Of a stretch of DNA of 64,000 bases, positions 11,525 through 23,700 are shown piece after piece. Numbering within the stretch: position 1 is the first letter of the stretch; every line of letters starts with the position of its first letter. The notes beneath the pieces were generated by a model. The model saw only the letters and a program-made list of their open reading frames with translations, did no database searches and had not been told where the DNA came from. Position numbers and translations under genes: made by a program. The DNA is from Oxytricha trifallax. Lineage: Eukaryota; Ciliophora; Spirotrichea; Sporadotrichida; Oxytrichidae. The stretch is taken from contig ARYC01002512.1 of the NCBI GenBank assembly GCA_000711775.1, positions 1 through 64,000 on the forward strand, in the 5' to 3' direction.

Positions 11525-12000
11525 GATTTTTCCTACCGTAGGCAATTTTTAAAAAGTGCCGACGGTTGAGGGCATTTTATAAATTAATTAATTTTAAATA
11601 ATATTATATTTTGAAATTTATACTGTTTCTTCAACTTTATTGTAAAGATTCAGGATTCAAAAATCCTATTAAATTTTACAAATCCTTTTTTATTTAAAAT
11701 AGTCTATAAAGAAGTGTATATCTGACATAAAAATAGTAACTTAGGTTTAATCTTCCGTAAATATATTATTATTTATTAGTTTATATATTTTTATCTATTC
11801 TTTAAGGATTTAAATATATCTAAAAGGAGTTCTGGTTTCTATCAGGATTTTTGAATCATGAATTCAAAGTATTAATATTAAAAAAATCTGATTTAATTAA
11901 CAAGTTAAAACATTAGAAAAATAAAATTAATTGTAAAATCAGCAACCGTCGGAACTTTTATAAATCTGCCAACGGTTGAGAAAATTTTTAAATTAAGTTA
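11525..12000. repeat. Inverted-repeat (MITE-like) element
   Basis: GTGCCGACGGTTGAGG near 11557 pairs with the complement of the segment near 11945-11985 (AACCGTCGGAAC, CCAACGGTTGAG), extending about 70 bp at moderate identity. Inner segments ATTCAAAAATCCT (near 11654) and AGGATTTTTGAAT (near 11843) are also complementary. No ORF. It lies between the two duplicated Cys-rich blocks. Confidence 0.6.
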
Positions 12001-12213
12001 GGATTATGAGTATTGTAATAAATTTTTAGGGAAGAAAGACTAAATGATTACATTTTTAACTTATAACAGCATTATTTAAAATATAATAATTTTTTACAAT
12101 CGTCATGGACTTTACATATTATATTTTAAAAAAAATCAAATTGATTTTAAATTAAAAGATGAAATTGATAAAAAAAATTTTTAAATTTAAGTAATATTTT
12201 AATTTTACTTTAA

Positions 12214-12622
12214 TGAGGTTGATACACAAGAAGATCAACTAGTCTAAGGGTGCAGAGATAGTTCAAGTTGCGGTGGAGGCGTCTGTGTTCATGGAACTTT
12301 AAAATAAAATTATTATTCTATTTGAACAATAACTTTCCATTTTTAATAAAATCATAAAATAAATCTTGCCAAGCATACGCAACCGTCTTTGGAGGTGAAC
12401 AGCTCTTGAAGTGCGGTCAACCATCAGACTGCCCAGAAGCCCACAAATGCCACGAAAGTCTCTGCAGATCACCACTTGGTCTCGCCTGCAAATCAGACAG
12501 TCAATCTCTAAACAAAATAACGTTAAATATTATGGAATAATTATGAAATTTATAATGAATGCGGAACTAAGTTCTGTATCAGAGGAACCTGCCAGAACAA
12601 GACTCTTGAGCAAACTCAGTGA
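12214..12622 (+). CDS. Cys-rich repeat coding segments, duplicate block B, with stop codon
   Basis: Begins with the exact 15-mer TGAGGTTGATACACA also found at 7331-7345, then reads EVDTQEDQLVQGCRDSSSCG, GGVCVHGT. A 68-bp IES (pointer CTT) follows, then CQAYATVFGGEQLLKCGQPS, DCPEAHKCHESLCRSPLGLA, CKSDSQS. After a further AT-rich gap (about 12500-12548) it ends NECGTKFCIRGTCQNKTLEQ TQ and TGA at 12620-12622. The gap probably contains another IES, because the frame changes. If the 15-mer is a pointer, this block is the 3' part of the gene that starts at 6843. Confidence 0.72.
12297..12364. other. IES, 68 bp, pointer CTT
   Basis: CTT at 12297-12299 and 12365-12367; excision gives VCVHGTCQAYATV in frame. 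Same length and position as the AGCTT IES of block A. Confidence 0.72.
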
Positions 12623-12988
12623 GCACTATCCTAAATCTTAATTCCTCATAAGAACTAAATAAAGTAGTTGTATCAATGATAATGCACTGTAAGATACTGG
12701 GAGACTTGAACTATCAATGAATCGATGACTTGTTTAATCAGAACGTTTCGGGTCAGTAGCAATATTGATCTGTACAGAAACTAAAAATCAATTTTAATGT
12801 TTTATTAAGGTTTTTATAATTTTTTATTCAATTGTAATAAAAATACTAAACTAATGGTTAAACATCAAAGATTTAAAGTTTTTCATGAACCTAGATCTTA
12901 TGGTGAGAAGTAAGAAATTGCAACTAATGATAAGATTTATTATAAACAGCAATATGACTCATTAATTATCATCTTAACAATAATTTAT
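12623..12988. other. Spacer, no gene recognised
   Basis: Mixed AT-rich sequence after the Cys-rich TGA with no reading frame that looks coding. Confidence 0.5.
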
Positions 12989-13232
12989 AAAACCCCATTG
13001 ATCAATTAAGACATGAGAATTTGGGTTAAGAACAATTAAATTAAGAATTAATTATTATTGGCGTATAATTATAATGTTTGGGCTAATTATTAAAACTATT
13101 GGCTCGATTAATTTTCCTTATAAAATAAACCAATCAGGGTGTGTAAATTTGATTTTACGCTAATTATAATTAATTATTAATTTAATTGTTCTTATCCCCA
13201 ATTCTCATGTCTTAATTGATCAATGGGGTTTT
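12989..13232. repeat. 244-bp MITE with AAAACCCC termini
   Basis: Arms of about 65 bp begin AAAACCCCATTGATCAATTA and end with the complement TAATTGATCAATGGGGTTTT. The interior is AT-rich and non-coding. The C4A4-like tips recall TBE ends, but the rest differs and no ANT duplication is evident. Confidence 0.8.
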
Positions 13233-13789
13233 ATCACAATAAAAAAATATCTATGATATAAATATTCATTTCATTTAAAAAATTTTGTTTATATTATTTT
13301 AATTTAGATTATATATATATAACTTTATTAGATTAATTATAAAATTAATATCAAAGTTAAATCCTTTATATAAGATTATAAGCTACTCCTTCTCATATTT
13401 ATATTACAAAGACTCTTTATTTTTATGTCACTATATAATATAAAATTTAAGGATAATAATTTTGAATTGGATAACGTGGGATGCCAACTAATTTATGATT
13501 GTAAATTATTTATAATAATTATCTTATAACTTGCTCTGTATCCATATGGGTGTGTAATTACAAAAACATTTAAAATTTAATTGAATCTTAAATTTGTTTA
13601 TCACACATTTTATTCCAACCCATAATTTAAATCTCAAATTCATATATAATTAAAGTTAATGAAAAAATTCTCTATATTAATCTAAACTTATCTCTAATTT
13701 ATTGTACAAAATAGGTGTAATAATGAATTATCAGTTAAAATTCAATTTTATATAAAACTAACTGAACTTTATTAAAATAAACATTAGTA
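13233..13789. other. AT-rich spacer upstream of the cyclin gene
   Basis: No coding pattern; probably intergenic DNA including the promoter of the cyclin gene. Confidence 0.5.
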
Positions 13790-15243
13790 ATGGAAGCTGT
13801 TTTAGTCAGTAACAATAATGTAAACTAATTCATTTCTTCTTTAATTTAGATTCATGTTTAAGCTTAATTTTTATAATAGGTGTTGAATATATAGTCGCAG
13901 TAAAATTCTGCATTATATGCAAAACCCCAAAGCAAGTTAAAAGCGAAAGAGAATCAGTGTTAGCATAGTAAATAAATACAATATAAGTCAAATAAACATT
14001 GTTCAGATTGCGGATTGCTTCTACAGTTAGTTGTAAGAAACATAATCAAGAGTCATTAATATTATAACTTAACTTATTTGAATATTAGGAAGGACAGTAA
14101 TTGAAAGTAATGAGATTATTATAAAATAAATCACTAAAGTATAACGAGATAACTGTAAATGTCAATTATTAAAATTATAAGAGATGTGATCAATTGAAAC
14201 ATGAAGCGGATGTATCACCTGCAGAAATGTACGAGAAGCTTCTTGAGGATGAACCCACTTAAACATACTTACAATTTAGAGAATCACTAGCGCATCCAGA
14301 TATAATGAACTACAAAAAAATACTGATAGATTGGCTTTTCGAAGTCGGACAGAGATTTTACCAATCAAATCTCACTATACATATCGCAATCGCTTACCTA
14401 GAAAGAGCTTACCAAAACAACTTGCATTAAACAAAGGACGGAAAATTAAAGAGTGAGAGCGGACTTAGGTTATTAGCGATTACTTGTCTTCTACTAGCTT
14501 CTAAATACGATGAACTAGATGATAAGATACCTTTTATTATTGATTTGAGCAAGGTACTTAAAAAAGTTGTAAATATCAATCATTCTGAGGTTCTAAGACT
14601 TGAGACAGAGATCTTATTCTCATTCAATTTTGAACTTATGATTGTAACTCCTCTGCACTTTGTTTAGTCAATCCTATCTCAAGGTTGTGTCTTTGAATAT
14701 TCCGACCACTTAACAAGTAAAGAGAGCACTATTTAAAAAAGCAAGAGAGATAGCTCTATAAATCTAAAAGAGAAGAAACAAATTACGAATAAAGTTCTTG
14801 ATAATTTGAGGAAGTATGCTGAGTTCTTTGCTGATTTAAGCACACATATTTATGATTTAAAGAAATTTAATTGTTCTTAAGTGGGTTTGGCATGCATCCT
14901 GGCTGCAAGAAATGTAGTAAACATCTCACCAATGTGGAATCCACATTTAAGAGCATTGTGCAATATCGAATATAAGGACACCGAAAAGCCATTCAAAATA
15001 CTCTTTATGTTTTATAAGTAATGCTTCTAGCAAGGCTCTCCTGTTTCTTAGAAGGAAAATTAAATATCCTAGCCTTAAAAGCAGCATCATCAAAATATAA
15101 ATCAAATCTCGTAAATTGCTCTCACACTTGACTTATCTACCACTAATAATTATTCTTAAAGTATTGAAAATTTCACAGAAACTAAGGAGTATTTATATTT
15201 ATAATTGAATAAATTCTTCAATAAATTTAATGGTAATATTTGA
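13790..15243 (+). CDS. Cyclin (N- and C-terminal cyclin-fold domains)
   Basis: Three exons (13790-13819, 13850-14032, 14089-15243) joined by GT..AG introns of 30 and 56 bp give a 455-residue protein with TAA/TAG as Gln and a TGA stop. The cyclin box reads DIMNYKKILIDWLFEVGQRF, then TIHIAIAYLERAYQNN, RLLAITCLLLASKYDE and LRLETEILFSFNFELMIVTP. A second fold follows (FADLSTHIYDLKKFNCSQVG, LACILAARNVVNISP). These are hallmarks of B/A-type cyclins, which activate cyclin-dependent kinases. N-terminally there is a Gln/Lys-rich region with CSDCGLLLQ. Splicing keeps all phases, so the copy looks intact and free of IESs. The exact cyclin class cannot be fixed. Confidence 0.9.
13820..13849 (+). other. 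Spliceosomal intron, 30 bp
   Basis: GTAAACTAAT...TTAATTTAG; removal keeps the cyclin frame. Typical of the very short introns in this window. Confidence 0.8.
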
Positions 15244-15320
15244 GATTTCTTTTTTATCTAAACAATAACACTTGTTGAAATATTTTTTTAAAGAAAAAAT
15301 TAAAATCTATTTTTGTGAAC

Positions 15321-16140
15321 CTCAACTTTACTAAAATTTATTCTCTTTTTATAAGAACATAACATATCATAACAAAAATTAAATAGATTACTAAATTATT
15401 TCTATCTATCATCTCCCTTAACTTACAATAACATTTTGACATAGAAAAGACCTTCTTCTAAAATAGCAATAAACCCAATAAAAGTAAGCCTTATCGAATA
15501 TGACAGCAAGCCTCTGGGTATCTAAACCACTCGCTAATCAGACATAAACGGTAACAAACCTAGTAAAATAAATCTTATTACCTATAATAAAACAATAAGT
15601 GCAAATAATCCTCAAATTAAACCTAAAAGTGGTACAGGCTAACCTAAAGCTAAAATTTAGAGATCTAAATTGTAAAAAGAGCAATAGCAAAACGAAAATA
15701 AGAGAAATGTTATTAAAAACTCTAATCTATGCAATAGTATGCTGAACTTCACAAACTATAGCAAGGAAAATCTTGAGAATTTAGACCCAACTAAGTGTGA
15801 AATGATTGTTGCATAAACTAAAGATTATCATTAAAAACCTTAAAGTTAAATTAGGAAAATTGGAGACTAGATTGTTTTATCATCTGCATACTCAACTGCA
15901 TCTAATATTGCAAACATAAGTTAAAACTAGAACACGTTAAAGGAACATAAAAACTTGTTTAATAATATTATTAAATTTCCTTATTCGGATATAAATACCC
16001 TTGATTATTTCAAAGCTATATATTATTAGATAAAAGGGAGATTTGGTTATGGCAAAATTATAAAATGTAATACTTTAATATCTAGATTGATAACTTACTA
16101 GAATTTCTTACAAAAAAACTTCTAATAAAATAGGGCTTGA
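15321..16140 (+). CDS. Lys/Asn/Ser-rich protein fragment of unknown function
   Basis: A frame open from after TGA near 15317 to TGA at 16138 reads through low-complexity Asn/Lys/Ser-rich sequence. It includes RDIVLSSAYSTASNIANISQ near 15880-15920 and GRFGYGKIIKC near 16034, which superficially resembles a glycine-rich nucleotide-binding loop. No kinase motifs follow, so a kinase call is not supported. No in-frame ATG occurs before 15739, so the true start is either that ATG or lies upstream of an intron/IES not identified here. It may belong with the 16433 gene. Confidence 0.45.
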
Positions 16141-16432
16141 ATAAAAAAATATTTCGATTAGTTTACTAATGATATTATAATATTATTCTTTTCTTTTTAA
16201 GAGTTTAAGTCAATGTTATCCTAGTTAATTGAGAAAGAAATTTTATCGAGAAGCATTTTAGGCTACAAAAATAGTTTGATTAATCCAATTTTAATTGTGT
16301 CGTTGACTATCCTGATAATTTAAATTCGCTCAACTCTTAAATATTTCCCCAAATAATTTAATAAACAAAGTAATTTTATTAATTTTTTAAAACTTGTGCA
16401 AATCTCTAGAGCCTGTTTTAAAATAGAAAAAC

Positions 16433-18824
16433 ATGAATCAATCTTCAATCAAGTTAATCGACAATAACCACTAAGCCTTCTTATTTAATCCAAAGTAAGA
16501 ATATTTTGGTTAACAACCGAAACAAGAATATAAGTCAAAGCTTACTCTATCAAAATCTTCATCTCCATCTAAAATAAAAGCAGAGATTCTGTAAACAATA
16601 ACCGGTCAAGGAAATAGTAACAATAATAGCAAGAGTAAAAAAGTTAAAACTTCAAGAGGTTTGAATGAAAGTTCTAGTAAACAACTTTCTTAAAACAAAA
16701 TCATCTCGAAAGGAGTTGAATTTCTAGTAATGAATGACAGACATGGGAATGTTTAACCTTCTAAGAAAAAAGAACTTGTGTAATCTTTACTATCTTAAAG
16801 CCACTCTCTAGGCAATCTTTTCACTATTTAGAACTAATTAGGGAAGTAGAAGTCTTCTAAAACATTGTTAAGTCAATTAGTTCAGCCCTCAGTTTCAACA
16901 TCTACTTCAATTAGCAATTTATAATAGTATCTTCCAAATTCTTCAACAGCAAGAAGGCAGAGTCAATAAAAAAGTGGTTTGTTGTCCCAGCAATCTTTCA
17001 GTTAAATGCAAACTATGTCATATAATAATAGAGGGATTTCACAGAGAGGAAGGAAAGACTTTAGTTAAAAAAGAGCTTAGCAATTATAAAACTAATGTAG
17101 TGTGTTTCTATATTTTAAGTATTTCTTTTCCCAATATAAAAATATATATTCCATAAAACTCAAATATAATAGCTTTCAAAGACAGATCAGACAGCTAAAT
17201 AGATGTTAATACAACGAGAAAATAACCAACACTAAATGAAAGCGCTTCTAAGGACATCATGAATCAAATATTGTAGGATTAAGTCTTAATATGGGCGAAT
17301 AAATACTCCAAACTTTGTTGGCTTTATTATAAAAACCTGGATAAAAGCAAATATCAGACCTTGACTGTTAATGCTAAAATGAATAATTTTTTATCATTTT
17401 AGAAATAAACTTTGATCTACTGTTTTCAAGAGATCTCAAATAAAAAATATATAAGTTTATTCATAATTATTTAATTAAATAGATCAGCATAATTTTGATG
17501 TATATCAGTAGACGTAATTTAGTCATAAATACTTATATTATTTTATAACAATAAATCCTCAAATCAAATTTTAATTTACAATAATGCAAAATAAGCTTGA
17601 ATTAAATAAAAAATCAAAGTCAGTTGAAAGTTTAGTAAATTTATCGGGCCTTAATTAAAGAAGAGCCATCATAAATTAGTTAGCTTCTAAAATGGTAAAA
17701 GGCAGAGAAATCCCCAATACTAATTAGTAACAATTAGATAGCTTCAGGAATTTACTTATTTATCATATTTCTAAGGAAATTGGCAGGCAATGAGAGCAGT
17801 ATTTTAGCTTCGTAAGATTTCACCTACTAATCATAGAATATGACTTCAAGACAAAATTTTGGAAATCATAATTACACTCAAATGAGTCTTATGTTAAACA
17901 GTTCAAATTTTATGAATCAAAACCAATAAACCTTGTAACAATAAATTCTGAATGCCAAAAAATAAGACAGTTAAAAGAAAAAAGCTAAAGCACCTCAACT
18001 TAATCCATAAGCTATAGACGCAACGAAAAAACGAATCTTGAATATATTAAATACAAAACTTTCGAAGAAGCTGGCTTAATAAAACATATCATAGATTCAA
18101 AATTCTTTGAATAAATGCAATTCAAGCACTTATATAGGAAATTAAACACTAAATTAGTCGACTATGTTCAGCTTGAAAACCCACTCGGCAAGAGATTAAA
18201 ATCTCTTTGTTCCTCCCAGTATGTATAATATATAAATTTTGACCTTTATTATTTGGCCACTATTTTTTATAATTCCCTAATTAAACTGGGTCTTCAGCCT
18301 CTTAGAAGGTGACTGCCAATTGCACAGCTCGCCATTCTTTAGCAGCCGCTGTTACTCAAGCCAATTCATCCTCTCACACAACTAATAGCAGACCTATCTT
18401 GCAACCCAATGTTGACTTCAATGCTTATTCATTAGTAAATAGCTCAGAACAAGGTTTAAACATCTAAACTTCAGTTGTGCAATTAAACAACTCAAATTAG
18501 CAATTTTCTATCCCTGTAATGAATCAATCTCACCAATAATATCAACCTAGTAAGTTGAAGTTTGAGAAAAGACTTTCAATGTAGAGAATGAACTAAAATC
18601 ATACGATTTAGTGTAACAAAGGTTTTGGGGGGACAGGTGGAGCTCTCACTCAATGTCCATCTACAAGCTATCTGTTTGTAGTAGACGAAGAAGAGAAGAT
18701 TCAATAAATTACTAACTCGTTGAATTTATTGTAAAAGTAGAAATCTAGCGCATCTACCACAAATCTTCATCAAGCCGCAGCTTATTAAGTTCAAAATTAT
18801 AAGAGGCTTATCGCTCACTAGTGA
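16433..18824 (+). CDS. Large Gln/Asn/Ser-rich disordered protein
   Basis: ATG16433 begins MNQSSIKLIDNNHQAFLFNP and continues for about 230 codons of Gln/Ser/Lys-rich text. A GT..AG intron candidate lies at about 17096-17171, then more coding text (DRSDSQIDVNTTRKQPTLNE). Later parts include NLSGLNQRRAIINQLASKM (about 17640), NFGNHNYTQMSLMLNSSNF (about 17860) and KLKFEKRLSMQRMNQNH near 18550, ending ...YKRLIAHQ with TGA at 18822-18824. One step near 17790 (an in-frame TGA after KEIGRQ) needs an intron or frame change that I could not fix. No known domain recognised; mostly intrinsically disordered. Confidence 0.6.
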
Positions 18825-18964
18825 AAGCTAAATAAATAATTAGGATATGTATATTAATGCAGTAAATATTAATATTTTTTAAAAATGAGTCATACTTTAA
18901 ACAATAAAAGAAATCAATTTAATAAATGAGAGATTAAATTATTAGAATTAAATTAAATCTAAAT

Positions 18965-20014
18965 ATGACATTTAACAGGACAGCTATAGACATTCAAAAC
19001 TTAATTCATCATATTCAAAAGAATAGTGATATTGATACAATTAAGTCTTATAATATCACCTTGGTATACATAATTGATTTTGTTTTAAAATATTTTAGGA
19101 GAACATTAACAATGCAAAAATAATACTAACAATATGTTTTGTAATCAATATTATATTTAACTATATCTAATGCTGGAGAATCATACCAGAAAACTCCTTT
19201 CTTTTGGGCATTTCAAGAAGGAAGACTAGAAATAGCTGAACTTTTCATTGATTTAAATTGTGACATTGACAGGACTGACTCAGTATATATTTTCTCCCTT
19301 TAACAACTTCTATATTTAGCAATAAAACACACCCTTACATGCAGCTTGCGATAAAGGTCACCTGCCTATTGTGCATTTGTTACTATCTCATGGATGCTGA
19401 ATTAATCCACAAAATACCAAGAAGTTCACGCCTTTGCACATTGCCTCGGAAAGAGGTCATACCAAAATAGTTGAGCTGTTGCTAGATTATCATATAAACT
19501 CAAGATATTTCAAGTATGTTGCTCTTGAAAATGAGGTTGATATGAATATACAAGATGATAAAGGCTAAACAGCTCTGATTAAGTCAATTATTCATTTTAT
19601 AAAGATATGCATCAAATACCTAATATTCTTGTATTTAGGCAAAGCATTATGTCTTTACTTTCTTTTGATATTATGGTAAAAGTCTATTTATTTACTTCAA
19701 AATTAATTATTCATAACAATCTAGAAATTACAAGGCTTCTAATTGAAAACGATTGTGATGTAAACAAAGGTGACACCGACTACAAAACAGCTCTTCACTA
19801 TGCACTTTTTGAAGGAAAAGACGATATTGCAATATTCCTAGTGCTTTACGGTGCAGATATAAATGCCACAAGTAAAACTGGGGATAAACCAATTGAATTT
19901 GCTAATGCCAAACTCAAAAAAGCACTTCTAGAAATATATAACGAAATTAGTGGACGTAACGATGAAGAAGAAAAATCAAGTTAACTCAAATTATCTTAAT
20001 CTTCGAAGAATTGA
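18965..20014 (+). CDS. Ankyrin-repeat protein (one in-frame TGA)
   Basis: ATG18965 with a 35-bp intron at 19064-19098 and another near 19281-19317. Ankyrin units: TPFFWAFQEGRLEIAELFID (near 19195), NTPLHAACDKGHLPIVHLLL (near 19330), TPLHIASERGHTKIVELLLD (near 19428), QDDKGQTALIKSI (near 19552), and after an AT-rich intron, EITRLLIENDCDVNKGDTDY, KTALHYALFEGKDDIAIFLV. It ends with an acidic tail and TGA at 20012-20014. Ankyrin repeats mediate protein binding. A TGA at 19398-19400 (LLLSHGC-stop-INPQNTKK) sits exactly where the repeat expects Ala/Asn-Asp, so either the copy is mutated or the base is wrong. Confidence 0.82.
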
Positions 20015-20706
20015 TGTATAAGTTTAGAAAAATAACTTAAAATTATAAATACTCAATATTATAGAATTTTGTCTTGAGAAGATTAGAAAAATTGAAGTCC
20101 AAATAATTATTAAATCAAATTGCAACATTAAATTAAGTTAAGAATTGTGAAAATTTCTACTTCATAGCATTTCTCTCCTAGCTGGTTTCATTAGTCTATT
20201 ACTATTAATTTTCATTATTATTGAAATGATTCTCTTATATGTTGTATATTTGAACATTTTGTTTATCAAGTCTTATGGAAATGCTTGATCCAACACTCAT
20301 CTCCACTCTAAATCTAAATACATAGCGCATTTCAATAACATAAGAACAGAGGATTATAAAAGTCTCAGCGTGGTGAGGTTTGCTCAAAGCTTATTAGGGT
20401 TTTGGTTTTTGCTGGAAATCTATTAATTTTACAGTCATAAGGAAAGTCAGAAGGGATTCTGTGAAAGATGATGTGTACTTATAAATACATTAGATTATAT
20501 CTGAGGTCTTATTCTGAAAATATATATACGATTCTAATTGATAAAGATGTGACTTAATTAATATCAAATAATACCATTCACAGTTATGCAACCATTTTCA
20601 TCTTATTTTTTATCTCCTGGTATTTTTAGCAAACTATGCATTAGCACTTTCTTGAATACTTATTCTAGTAGTAAAATTAGCTACTTTTGAGGTAGAATTT
20701 TAGAAT

Positions 20707-23700
20707 TCAAACTAATCTTGATTGACTTTTGCTATTCAATAAATATTAGATAATTTATTTCAAATTTTAAAACCCATATATCAATTGGTCTATATCTCTA
20801 ACATGAATTGTTAAGAAATCTCTCATTGTGACGAATAGTTACTTCTAGTCAGTTCTCTCCCAATCAATGTGTATCTTAATCAAGCTTTCTAGTAACTCAA
20901 GATCTTCAATCGCACTTATAACTAACTTCTATCTCTCCTAAATCCTTTAAATCTTTTCACTTTTAGCTTTCTCAATCAAATTTCTCATTTTTTCGAATTT
21001 TTCTTGCTTTTAAATAGCCTCTTATATCAACTTGTACTTTAGCATAATTTCCTAGGCTTAACTCATTACATTAGACAGTCTAGTTTTTTCAATCTAGCAC
21101 ATTAGGTCTAAGGATTGTTAAATTTAAACATTCTTTAATTGCTTAACTTCTTTTAGAGTATCTTAATCTATTTGAAAATGGTTGCAGACTATCTGATCAC
21201 CTGAAGGAAGCTTTAAATTGTAGTTGTACTCATAAGGATTTTACACTTATTGTTGCAAAAGCTTTTGCGTGGGCTATGCTAATGAGTGTCTATTAAGATG
21301 ATTGGGAAGAGCGAGAGATTATCTTTAAGGTATTAGTGATTACCTTTATCTTATCTGAGTTGGTAAAGTTGCGTTTGGTTAAAATTGCTGATGTTAAAGC
21401 ATATTATTTGAAGTAGAAGTATCGATTTGGAACTACTGCTACTGCTAGTTGATTGAGTTCCTTTCATTTTTCTATTTATTATCGTCAACTGAAGCAACGC
21501 TTTAGTTGAGTTTGGTAAATATAGACTACCGTTCAGTGTGCACAGATTAGTCAATTTGATTTGTAGTTTAATTTAATGAGTTATTAGAATCCAAAATTTA
21601 TGTGTCATCAAACGCTCCAGATTTCCTGTTTTAATCATTATTAGAGTCTTATTTTAAAACTAAATTTTCCAAGTTAATGAGCTACTCCTCTGTCATTTCT
21701 TAATCTTTAGAAACATCGTATATAATAACATCTGAACTACCTTGTTTATCTTGTTAATCGAGACTCTTTCTTAAATCAAAAGTTTTTCCTTAATTCTCTT
21801 GATAGTTATTTACAGCTTTCATGCTACTGTTTTGTTTATTTACAAATCCCTAATCTGAATTTTTCTTATCAAATTATTGAATATCAGATTTTCTTGGTGT
21901 TGGATCATCATTCATTTTCTTTTGATATAGTTCGTAGTCCTTATCTTGTTAAGATTACTGAGGTTTTATAGGACTTGAATTGATTTAGAATTGCACTAAA
22001 TTTTGTTCTTGAATTTGCCTGCTTTGCAAATTTTGTTACTGGTCAACATCCATCATTATTACATCTTGTTAAGAGGGAGATATAAGATTTTGGTCTATCA
22101 TTTGATTGCTATTATTATTCTTAAAAAATTCAATATTAAATTAATTCTAAGAGTCAATGCTCAAATCAGCTAATGGCATTTCATACTCTTTCATGACAGT
22201 TAGATGTGAATACCTTTTCTTAGAGTCTTGTAACTAATTGAAATTAGAGGAGTTTCCTTCATCATTCACTAATTCGTTTTAATTTTTTAGGATACCCCCA
22301 GTAGCTCTTCTATATCCCTGTCCTTAGTTCTAGCTTTAATTATTATTTTACTTGAAGATGTTAACATCAAATTCTCCAGTATTTTGGTTTTACTTAAATC
22401 TACTTCTCGAACTGTGATTATCGCTTTGCTCGTTATCCTCTGCAATCTATGCTAGGTGCTCGCTTGGGTAAAATTCCAATATTTTGGATGGACCCCATGA
22501 TATTCTCTTCTTTTTCAAACTTGAGACTGATCTTGAAGACTTGTGATTAGATTGCATCAAAATGCTTCTCTTACTTTCATTAGGATCTTACTCTGAATCT
22601 TCTCTATTTTAAATTTTATATATAGATATTTGTTCTAACCGAGATACACCTCCCCACCCCCTCCCCACCCTAAACCGAGATACCCCTCCTCATACACCCC
22701 TCCCCACCCCTACCTATTTTTTAATAAAATAATATAATAATTTATAAAATTTTTTATAAATGAGAATTTTAAAAATTAATCATTGTTATTAATTTAAAAA
22801 TAATTAAAATTATTAAACTTTAATTATAGATAAAAATAATTATTCAATCAATAATTTTTAAAATTCTTATTTATAAAAGATTTTATAAATTATTATATAT
22901 TATGCAATCAATAATTTTAAAAATTCTCATTTACAAAAGATTTTATAAATTATTTTATTATATTATTTTATTAAAAAATAGATAGGGGTGGGGAGGGGGT
23001 TGTATGGGGAGGGGTATCTCGGTTTAGGGTGGGGAGGGGGGTGGGGAGGGGTATCTCGGTTAGAACAGATATTGATACTTATTCAGATTTTATTTTAATC
23101 TATTGATATGATGACCAAGTGAATAAGATCTCTTCCCTGAGGATCTCAAACTCATATTATGTGAGTTTGGATTATTTTACTTGTTTTTTGTATTCTACTA
23201 TGATTATGATTAAATGACTGATTGATTATCAGAGGGCTCTGGTTCAAAATATTTCGAAAATGATCTATTCGAGGTCATAGAAAACTTTTTATTTAAGTTA
23301 GATTTATTAGTTTACTGCTAAAGTTAAGAAAGTCTTTGGTCTCTCAAATTCGAATTTCCAGGAGTGTTCTAATAAGATTGCTAATTGTTTTAGTTTTGTT
23401 AGTTCATCTTTTAAAATTTAAATTTCAAAATTATTTAGACAAATGAATTTATCAAATTTGCTCTATTAAATCAAAGTTAATAGAAATATTTAAGAAATTG
23501 ACTTTTTATTAGGTTGTTTTCAAGCTATTTTATATATTTTTGGAGAATCAAATTTATTTAATTTCAACTATTATTTTGAGATTTGTTCATTAATGAAGAC
23601 CCGGCTCTTACAGAATCATTTTACTAAGAGCTACCTGTAATTTATATATGAGTGTTATCATTTCTTTTCCTTCTCATTATTCTTTAAGCTAAGTCTGAGT

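Noticed and set aside
16034..16066. GRFGYGKIIKC as a protein kinase P-loop
   Set aside because: No VAIK lysine, HRD or DFG follows in any frame nearby; probably chance within low-complexity sequence.
22400..22560. KNL1/Spc7 kinetochore assignment for the minus-strand gene, from KRISW and SILM motifs
   Set aside because: The motifs are short, and the same open frame continues upstream into a cyclic-nucleotide-binding-like domain, which KNL1 lacks.
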